DNA of 64,000 bases from Apoderus coryli. Lineage: Eukaryota; Arthropoda; Insecta; Coleoptera; Attelabidae. A program made the position numbers and the translations under genes. The stretch spans positions 28,706,001-28,770,000 of the forward strand of contig OU452201.1 in the NCBI GenBank assembly GCA_911728435.2, written 5' to 3'. Shown in pieces: positions 55,917 through 64,000 of the stretch (position 1 is its first letter; the number at the start of each line of letters is the position of its first letter). The notes below the pieces were generated by a model. The model did not search any database. It was not told the origin of the DNA and saw only the letters and a program-made list of their open reading frames with translations.

Positions 55917-57097
55917 ATGGGGAGAAAAAAGTGCTTAGTTTGCATGTCGAGTGATTTTCCGACTGAGGTTACGTGTCACAAGTAAGTACAATGGCGTAGA
56001 TTTTGGGATTTTGCAGCGATAGCAGTTAACATAAGTTGTTTAAATACACTATACACCTAGTTGCAAAATAGACAGTAATATAATAAACAACAATAATTGT
56101 AAATTCATAAAATGCTTTATATTTCATAATTTCTCAATTAATAGTAGCATATCAGAATATTTTGCTGGAAGCTGGAGCGTCAGAGAAAGTTAACTTTCGT
56201 ACTGTTGTTTGCTATTGAAATTGCAGTGTTTTTGGGGTCCCAAATTGGGTCTTTTTCTGCTCATACGAAATATATTTCTACATATCCGGAAAAATTATGT
56301 CAAAATTGTTTTTAAATTTTTATCCATTTGGCAAATTCATTAAGCTTGAGCGAAGATACAAAATATTATATAATATCAATGGGAAACTGTATTACGCATA
56401 AGATAAATAAATAAAGATTACGCTGTAAGTATACTTACAATTATTATTATAGAGACAAACTGTTTGCTGGAACTGCAACAATCGTGTCTGAAACGGTCGG
56501 AAACGTTACATGTATGATGATATGCACAGACCTTTAAGTAAGTAGCTTACGATAAAGAGAAGATATTGGATTGGGGTGCAAGTGGGCACTATGCTCCCAT
56601 ATATTCTATTCATAGCACTTATTCATGTTTTATTTATAGTATAGTAGAATAATTCTTGTAGGTTTCCCAGTGATCAAGCCGAGAGTGGTGTACTTCTCTT
56701 AGAATATTTGGAAAATAAACATGCATATCGCACACAGCCATTCCTGTTCGCCATGTTCAGTAAGTTAAGATTTTTGTGGGATTAGAAATATTACAATTTA
56801 TTGAAAATATTTTTTAACAGATTATCCTCGGATTAGCGTCTACAGTTGAGGTTGCAAAAAGTATGATCATTTACAGTCAGTTCTTCAGAAACTCTGTCTG
56901 CGTCCGAAGTTGAGGAAGAAAAGTATGTGCAAAACTATTCTAATCACATACATACTGGTCACAGCAACAATGAAGTAAAATTGTGCTATTTTTTTTTCAG
57001 CCTGACCCAGCATAATGTGGAGATCAAGTACATTTCAAAATGTGACACATTAACAGCAAGTTCCTCTGAAACCCTATCAATAATTGTATTTTTTTAA
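55917..57097 (+). CDS. Small four-exon gene with THAP-like N-terminus (101 residues)
   Basis: Exons 55917-55981, 56662-56759, 56877-56922 and 57001-57097 total 306 nt and join in phase with no stop until TAA at 57097. Donors are GTAAGT, GTAAGT and GTATGT; acceptors end TTCTTGTAG, ATTTACAG and TTTTTTTCAG. The N-terminus has CLVC, and the first junction makes CHKFPSD, the C-x2-C and H-x-F-P spacing of a THAP zinc-binding domain. The invariant Trp and second C-x2-H pair are not seen, so it may be partial, another zinc-binding fold, or a THAP relic. SSETLS occurs in exon 3 and again in exon 4, and the surrounding DNA is similar, suggesting an internal duplication. An alternative exon (about 56453-56515, with its own donor) would end translation early. 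A longer exon 3 starting at 56821 would also hit a stop. Confidence 0.5.
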
Positions 57098-57229
57098 TAC
57101 GTAATCATTAAAGAATCTAATCAATTGCAATAATTTGAGAACCGTCGAAGTTTTATTTGAGAACCGTCCAAATAGTTTTTTTTTTTTTTGTTGGTTTGAT
57201 AATAATTTTTATCTTGTCTAAACTTAGTA

Positions 57230-57510
57230 GAAACAGATTCGGTTTCTCAGGTCTAGGAAAGATAATCGATTCATTTCAAATGTGGTTTCTTATAATTAGT
57301 AAATGTTAAAACAAAAATTCAAAATTATTATTAGCTTTCATTGAGGTCACATTTATTGTTTTTGTTTTTTTTATTGTCTTGTATATTTCTCTTGTGTATG
57401 TCTAGAATAAGTAATAGATAAGGTTAAGCTAGGAGGCATGTGCCTCAACTTCGCCTTTTGTGTATCTACTATATCACAATAAAGTCATTATTATTATTAT
57501 TATTATATAC
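57230..57510 (+). repeat. Possible non-LTR 3' end
   Basis: Ends with cacaataaagtcattattat and a long ATT run (to about 57507). This resembles the simple-repeat tails of the non-LTR relics at 18.8 and 22.0 kb in opposite orientation. It could alternatively be the 3' UTR and polyadenylation signal (AATAAA) of the preceding gene. Confidence 0.4.
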
Positions 57511-58562
57511 CTTTGCATTTAATAATAAATATTTTCATAATATAGAAAGTGTTTCCTTTTAATCCTAGACATCTATTATTTAATAAATTATATTTGAAAC
57601 AAAGCTACAGTTCCTGCGTACGTATGTATTTATTATTGAAAACTTCAACCACGATTTCAAAATAATTATACTACGCCACTGACTTTTGTTTACATGCACT
57701 CCTGTCATTAAAAAGGTAAATATTGACCATTATGTTATGAAGACAAACATTGAAATTAGATGACATTTCTATATTTGTTTATTTTTCTGAGATTAAAGCT
57801 TCCATATAAGTAATAACAAATTGTCATTTTTGACACAAAATTTCAAATATTTCGAAAACGGTTGTACATGAACTATCTTTAGAATAATATTACAAGTAGA
57901 ATCTAGAATTTTAAATTTCTATTGAGGTCTGGAAATATATTTATCGTTAAGCACATGGCAGTTACTAATAATTGTACTATAAACAACTCATCATCATTTT
58001 ATGGAAAAAATATTATTAATAAAATTAAATTAAGAAAAACTAACATACCTATTTAGTTATTTTTCATTTTCTTTTTGAATCCAACCTAGGTATCTAAATG
58101 ACAAATTAAACAAAGAGCAAAAATACGCCAACGAAATCTAAAAACAGAAACAGTAGCAACAATTAATACGGTCATAAAACTATATCTCCTATCATTAAAA
58201 GCAACTAACATCACGGAGTAATTAATACTACTTAACACTATAACGATTTTACACTTCTTTCGATATCTATACAAACACTTAACAATTTACATAATAATTT
58301 TATCGACAAATTTGCATTTTCTCACAAGACAGACTATTTTTTTTTTAGAATTACTACTACTTTACAAAATATACGGACTGTATTTAGAGCAAATCAGAAT
58401 TACAGTTAACTGAGTAATGTTATCAAGGAAATATTTATGAAAAATCATTTGAAAATTTAGAAACATCTATTAAAATTCAGGTTGTTACTTAAATCTAAAT
58501 AGTTATATACTGGGTGATCATTTATAAACGCACACCCCGTTTAACTTTATTGTTACAACCAG
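57511..58562. other. Spacer
   Basis: Apart from an M5-family scrap near 57775-57870, no repeat or gene was recognised. Confidence 0.4.
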
Positions 58563-58720
58563 TAGAACAAAATGTTAAATAGAAAAGTTTACAGGATATA
58601 TTATCGTAGATACAGGGTGTGATGTAGTTAGTTATTGTAAATTGTAAGTACTGGAGAGTAGTTCAAATATCGATATATCTGTGGTTACTATAATAATAAA
58701 AATTTGTCAATATATTTTTA
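58563..58720 (+). repeat. Direct repeat A (first copy) flanking the gypsy relic
   Basis: aagtttacaggatatattat, gggtgtgatgtagttagtta and aaatatcgatatatctgtgg recur in the same order and orientation at 60165-60330. Could be part of an LTR or a flanking repeat. Confidence 0.7.
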
Positions 58721-58744
58721 AAATTGAAAAAGTGATTATTATTT

Positions 58745-59965
58745 AAAGTACACCAGTACATTACAAATTGCCGACTGGAAGACTTCAAAGATGGGCCTTA
58801 TTTCTGTAATATGTTTGATTATAAGTTTTGCTATATAAATGGTAAAAATAATGTTGGTGCTGATGGATTATCTCGTTTTCCAATCAGTGATTTTGATATT
58901 GTTGAAACTGAGTTTGATTAATTTAATTTTTTAGTTGAAGACAATATTCCAATAAATTCTGATTTGCTTAGGAAGGTAACCAGAGTTGATGTAGTAGGTA
59001 TTAATTAAAGTTTTTAAAAATGTAAGAGATGGTTGGCCAGAGATACGGGAATTTTGTCATGACTTAAAACCTAGAAGATCCACGGAAATTATCGTGTTTT
59101 AATTCCGGAAAAATTTAAAGAGCAATTAATAAATGAAATTCATGGAGCTCACAACGGAATGATTCGCATGAAATCTTTGGCAAGGCAATATTTTTGGTGG
59201 CCAAATTTAGACCACGACATAGAACTGTATGTAAAAAAATGTAATGCTTATATGATAAATTCAAAAGAGCCAAATAAAGCTTCCTTGATTAAATTTGATG
59301 AAGGAAAGCATGTGTTTGATCGTATTCATATACCTACATTTTTTTGGACCATTTCAGAATAAATCTTTTTTGCTAATTACTAATTCAAAATGGCCGGAAG
59401 TTTATTAAATGTCTTCTATAAATTCATCAAATACAATTTTGATATTAAAGGACTGTTTTGAACGTTTTGGTTTACCTAATACTATTATTTCGGACAATGC
59501 AGCACAATTTCATTCTTTTGAATTTAAAGAGTTTTATAAAATAAATGGAATTGTTCATATTACATCACCACCATATCATCCAGCAACTAACGGAGCAGCA
59601 GAAAATGCAATAAAAACTTTTAAAAGTGGTTTATCGAAATTAGTTATTGGAAGAAATTTGCGTGGTTTTGGAAATCTTGTTAATAAATATTTATTTTGGT
59701 AGTTGTTTTCTAGAAAAGTTAAAACAAGGCTTGATTTTTTGACTCGTTCTACAGCGGATAAAATGCGAGTAAAGCAAATTAAAAATTTTCGGGGGAATCG
59801 GTGCATAAATTTTGATGAAGGGGAGATAGTTTATACTAAAGATTTTAGAAATAATAAAACAACTTCCTTGTTGTACAAAAAGTTATAGGAACACAAAATT
59901 ATATATGCATTCCGATTGATTCTAAAAATTTCAGATGGCATAGGCATGCAAACCAAATTATAATT
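58745..59965 (+). pseudogene. Ty3/gypsy pol relic: RNase H end and integrase
   Basis: Starts in the RNase H/connection region (GRLQRWALF, then INGKNNVGADGLSRFP, the usual G-K-x-N-x-x-A-D-x-L-S-R). The integrase follows: the H2C2 domain (LINEIHGAHNGMIRMKSLAR, FWWPNLDHDIE), with the last Cys of C-x2-C replaced by Tyr (KKCNAYM); the core with DRIHIP (first Asp), ISDNAAQFHS (second Asp) and PATNGAAENAIKTF (Glu); and a C-terminal part up to about 59888. Several frameshifts and stops interrupt it. Gag, protease and RT are missing, and no env is seen. It is a dead fragment. Confidence 0.85.
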
Positions 59966-59969
59966 TTTT

Positions 59970-60510
59970 TTTATTATTCTTGAACCGTAATTCTAAATTT
60001 TTGCAGTTTACTTTTCTTGAGGTGTTCGGTTCTTATAAAAAATGTCTTTACAAAACTTTTCTAAATAAAGACAACATCCATCTTTATTTTCGTCAAATAA
60101 ATTAAATAAAATGACAAATTATAAAGCTCGGACAGTTTTATGATTGTCCATCTTAGGCCCTGTAGAAAAAAATGTTAAATACAAAAGTTTACAGCATATT
60201 AAATTATCGTAGATAAAATTAGGGTGTGATGTAGTTAGTTATTGTAAATTGATAAGTACTGTAGAGTAGGTAAAATATCGATATATCTGTGGTTGCTATA
60301 ATATCTAATAAAAATTGAAATGTCAGAATTTTTTATATTTTTATAATTAATTATTCCTAATAAATTCCTTGGGTCAAAATATTGAGATTTGGCCAAAATT
60401 ACCTTATTTATTTTTTTTATTATTCTTGAACCGTTATTCTAGTTTTTTTCAGTGTACTTTCTTCTTGGGGTGTTCGGTTCTTATAAAAAAATTAAGACTG
60501 AATAAAGAAA
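59970..60510 (+). repeat. Second A-B repeat unit after the gypsy relic
   Basis: Repeat B (tattattcttgaaccgt, ggtgttcggttcttataaaa) occurs at about 59976-60060 and again at 60418-60505. Repeat A occurs at 58563 and at 60165-60330. The order is A, pol, B, A, B, all direct. This fits a tandem pair in which the second unit lacks pol, or recombination between repeated ends. Confidence 0.65.
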
Positions 60511-60579
60511 ATTTGAAAAAAAAATGGTCTTTTTCGTGGGTCACCACGCTCCCCACATCTTTCTGTGCTTGATATAAAA

Positions 60580-60908
60580 AAAATAAAAAAGTTGTAGTTT
60601 AGTTGCTTTATCTAAAGACAATATCGAAATTAAATTACAGTCAGGTGCCCCCCTAACGCCACTGAACTTAATAATTTTGATCTAGTTAGGGCCATATAAG
60701 CTCCCTATTTCTAGCAACAACCCTATCAAATTTCAAAGAAATCAGCAAGGAGATATTTGACTTAAATTAAAAAAACCATTAACTATTGACAAAAAAAAAC
60801 TTTAACACCGCGTATCTTGGAAACAATGCATTTACGGACGTTTATGGGACCTTTTTTTGATAAAATGACAACTTTAAATATTGCCACGTCTTTTTGAAGC
60901 ACCCTGTA
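60580..60908 (+). repeat. Family C repeat, copy 3
   Basis: The longest copy: aaaaaagttgtagtttagt, gacaatatcgaaattaaatt, cgccactgaacttaataatt, caaggagatatttgactta, aactttaacaccgcgtatc, and the end gtctttttgaagcaccctgt. Confidence 0.8.
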
Positions 60909-62379
60909 TAGTTATTTTAGGAAATTTGAATAAAATCTAACTCGTTTCGGTGCGGTGTTGGTAAATTGGGAAATCATTGCATTTTGAAATTTCTGCTTGC
61001 TTTATTGTCATTGTCAATATTTCGAAAACAACATTTTTAAATTTAAAAGTTCAGTTTTTCAACAAAAAAAAAATATTTTCCCGGAAAATATAATTCTTTT
61101 TACGGTATATTATTGTTGTTCCCAGATCCCAATACGGTGGCCTTCTAATTTAAATCGCTCTTTTTTATACTTGATAGCCAGGAATCCACCTTTTAATTTC
61201 TTTTATCTTTTTTATGCAGGGCTCGGGGATTGGCCATAGTTAGGTACGTCAGTAAGAAATTTACAATTTTTGGATCAATACTTAAGTGTGTTTTTAAACC
61301 GTACGCCCTATTTGAATTTAATATCTCAAACCACCCAAGAAATTATAAGAAAAAAAAAGAAAATAAATAATAACCTTTAGCGCCCTGTATATTGTAAGCA
61401 TTTTAAAATGATTGTTATAATAATAATGAACTTTTCTACTGAAAATTTAAGTTAAAATACTATACTATTGTAGTAAATTTAAAATAATTTAAATATTTAC
61501 ATGGAGTGCGTTTATATTTTGGTTTTATTTTTATTTAAATTCCATTAAAATTAATCTTCTTAAAAAACTAAACTAACTAGTATTCTTATTTACCTTTTTC
61601 GTTGTACTTTTCTATTTTTGTCAGGTACCCTAGTTGTCTTTCCAATATCCTTATCAAATAAAATATTTCATTCGAAGGTACTGCTTAATATAAACCATAG
61701 TTTTTTATAACTAAGATAAAAGACCGGCACAACAAAATGTTCACGATTAATAACATCTCATGTTCACTGTTAGTGGTTTTTATTTATTTTTTTATATTAT
61801 TCTAAAGTTTTTGTTGACACAAATTTAAACTTTATTTTGACAGAATAAAATTAACACAAAAGGTCAATTTTATTTGTTTTTTTTGTGGATAACAAATATT
61901 GTAAACAAAATAACGTCAAAAAATAAAATACGAATGGAGAAGCGGAGTCCATTCGTTACCTTGGTTGCAGCATTAGCGGCAAGCGCGTATCGGTATATGG
62001 TATATGTTTTGTTTTCAATGTTATTATTTGGTTGCGGATGAGCATTAGCTAGCTACTCTCTCCATCTCTCTATGTAAATGCGTATGAAGCAGTGTTGCCA
62101 TTGTGATATTAATAAAGCATACCTAGTCGTTACTTTTGCCAGACATGTCTCGGAATTTTATAATTCCACCTTCAGTAGCATTATACGTAAGATAATGTCA
62201 ACAGATCGGAGAAATTAAACACTTTGTGTGCAAATCAAATAAAATTCTTATAAAAAAAATTAAATTACTAAGATGCTACATATTAACACATGCAATTTTT
62301 AATTAATCGTCTTAAGATGTCTACTTTGGTAATGATATTAATACGTACGCCCCTTTGGCGAAAGATATGACAACAACCT
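60909..62379. other. Spacer with a small hairpin
   Basis: No gene recognised. A hairpin at 61930-61956 (acgaatgga, loop gaagcggag, tccattcgt) resembles the GC-capped hairpins near 25-26 kb. The 61960-62060 patch is more G+C-rich than its surroundings. Confidence 0.4.
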
Positions 62380-63885
62380 ATGAGAATAGGGTTAACAAAA
62401 TGATAAAGGGTTTGTATGAGAGTTTTTACATTAATGAATCAACATATATAAACAACTAGTAACAAAAAACTCTTTACCTCCTAAAATATATGGCTTGCCA
62501 AAAACACATAAAACCAATTTCCCATTTAGACCAATATTTTCGTGTGTACAGTCTCCATTGTACAAGATTTCGCAATTTATGAACAACATTCTGACTAACA
62601 TTAGTGATAAATTACTTATTCAGAAAAAAATTCCTTTGAATTCGGTAATAAGATCAGATCTTGTCAAATTCCGCCGGATTATGCGTTGATATCCCTGGAT
62701 GTGGATTCGCTTTTCACTAATATTTCTAAAGATATTGTATTGCGGACCATTGATAAATATTGGGCGGACATTACTAAGTTCACCCATATAGATAAAACCA
62801 AATTTGAAAACATCATTGCTTTCATCTTTGACCACAGTTATTTTTCGTTTAATAACAAATTCTATTCACAAACGTTTGGTAGAGCAATGGGTAACCCTTT
62901 GTCTCCCATATTGGCGAACTTATGTATGCATGAACTTATAAGTAGTGTGATTCCGAGCCTACCGTTCAGCTTATCTTTCCTATTTATTTATGTTGATGAT
63001 ATCATCACCTGTATTCCTAAACATCAAGAAACAATAACCTTACAACATTTCAATAGTTACAATAATCATCTACAATTCACTTTGGAAAGGGAAAAAAACA
63101 ATTCGATCCCCTTCTTGGATACGTTAAGTTATTAAATACACTACTAACCTACTCATAACTGATTGGTACCAAAAGTCGATTTCATCGACCAAGATTCTTA
63201 ACTTCAAATCTACCCACCCCTTGCATCAGTAGATCGCTGTTTCAAAAATAGAATTCTCATGTGGTCCCACCGTAAATTTTATGAAAAGAACTTTAATGAA
63301 ATTTAAAAGATCGCGTCTGAAAATGGCTACTCTAAAAACATTGTTATAATTTTATTTTACATAATAATCACGACAGATATCCGGAAAACTTGTCGGATGC
63401 CAAACACAAGAAATACCTGTAAATCCCCCAAGTATGTGGACTGGGTAATAAATTAGTCAAATGCTTACAGACCCCTAATTATAATATCGTAACGTATTCA
63501 AAGAAGAAAGTACAGACTTTGTTCACAAACTTGAAGGATAAGAACCCTGGACAGAGTGTTTCTGAGGTGGTATACTCCATACCGTGTAGGGATTATGAAA
63601 ATATTTACATTGGTATGACAAAGAATAGATTACATCAAAGACTTAAATAACACGCTAATGATTGTCGTCCAGATAAGCTGGACTCGAGTACAAAAACAGC
63701 CCTGTCGAACCATCATTTCGAAACAAATCACTGTTTCGACTTTGATAACACAAGCATTTTGGACCGCGAGACTAATTATGAAAAGAGAGCATTATCTGAG
63801 ATGCTCCACATTAACATCGGTCAATTTTAGAACCGACACAATGAACCTAAGCATCATTTACTCTGCTCTACTCATAAATTAAAAT
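62380..63885 (+). pseudogene. Penelope-like retroelement relic with RT and GIY-YIG endonuclease
   Basis: Begins in the RT at PPKIYGLPKTHKTNFPFRPI and continues SLDVDSLFTNISKDI, then GRAMGNPLSPILANL, the Penelope motif, and FIYVDDIITCI with the YVDD active site (about 62983-63010). After a stop near 63135 come TDWYQKSISS and other segments of the RT-EN linker. The C-terminal GIY-YIG domain follows at 63568-63830 (VVYSIPCRDYENIYIGMTKN), with TAA in place of a Gln codon in RLKQHANDC, then HHFETNHCFDFDNTSILDRE. The 5' end of the element is missing. It is dead, but all functional motifs are still visible. Such elements prime reverse transcription at the nick made by the endonuclease. Confidence 0.85.
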
Positions 63886-64000
63886 GTTAAAAATGAATAC
63901 TATTAATAGAGCAATGAATTTGTGTTGGGAAGAAGCACTGTGATTGATTGCTTGCTGTTGATTTGGGTTTCGGAATGAATGGCAGTATAATATAATGTAC

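Noticed and set aside
1..64000. tRNA or rRNA genes
   Set aside because: No segment with a B-box-like GGTTCGANTCC and matching cloverleaf was found by eye; a covariance-model scan would be needed to be sure.

Overview
This window looks like nuclear DNA of an insect. It is strongly A+T rich, has short GT-AG introns with GTAAGT or GTATGT donors, and carries an arthropod set of decayed transposons. These include mariner/Tc1 relatives with long inverted ends, PIF/Harbinger, Crypton-type tyrosine recombinases, non-LTR elements, Ty3/gypsy and Penelope. The species cannot be fixed from sequence alone; a beetle or another insect with a large, transposon-rich genome would fit. No bacterial operons, tRNA, rRNA or CRISPR array were recognised.

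Host-type genes are sparse. (1) One exon of a GAS2-family cytoskeletal linker lies on the minus strand at 10679-10877 and ends in a strong splice donor. (2) A 528-residue leucine-rich-repeat-like protein is encoded on the plus strand at 40312-41898, behind a 90-bp intron. (3) A small four-exon gene (exons 55917-55981, 56662-56759, 56877-56922, 57001-57097) has a THAP-like N-terminus. Its four exons join into an open frame of 101 codons.

The rest is a mosaic of mobile DNA. 0.9-10.3 kb: palindromic repeats, a long-TIR mariner relative rebuilt as a foldback (4142-6428), a broken Tc1 element and two transposase fragments. 11.4-12.6 kb: a decayed Crypton recombinase. 13164-15250: an element with an uninterrupted 370-codon transposase and 340-bp inverted ends that read as identical, the best candidate for a recently active element. 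15.8-23.7 kb: three non-LTR relics plus repeats. 24.7-27.5 kb: a run of GC-looped hairpins beside a second tyrosine recombinase that has lost its catalytic tyrosine. 28.5-31.0 kb: a Harbinger derivative, a Myb/SANT relic and two tandem hairpin-bounded repeats. 32.9-37.8 kb: two dead mariner-type elements.

43.7-51.8 kb holds a giant foldback built from diverged units of about 140 bp. It is followed by a second arm, with a mariner-type foldback inserted at the centre of a palindrome between them. 52.6-55.4 kb holds another foldback built the same way from a different transposase. 58.5-64 kb holds Ty3/gypsy and Penelope relics.

The recurring theme is inverted duplication. At least two transposase families carry an inverted copy of their own 5' half at the 3' end, and one of these arrangements is shared by two separate insertions, so it has been mobilised as such. 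The hairpin cluster beside the truncated recombinase is the most unusual structure whose mechanism I cannot name.
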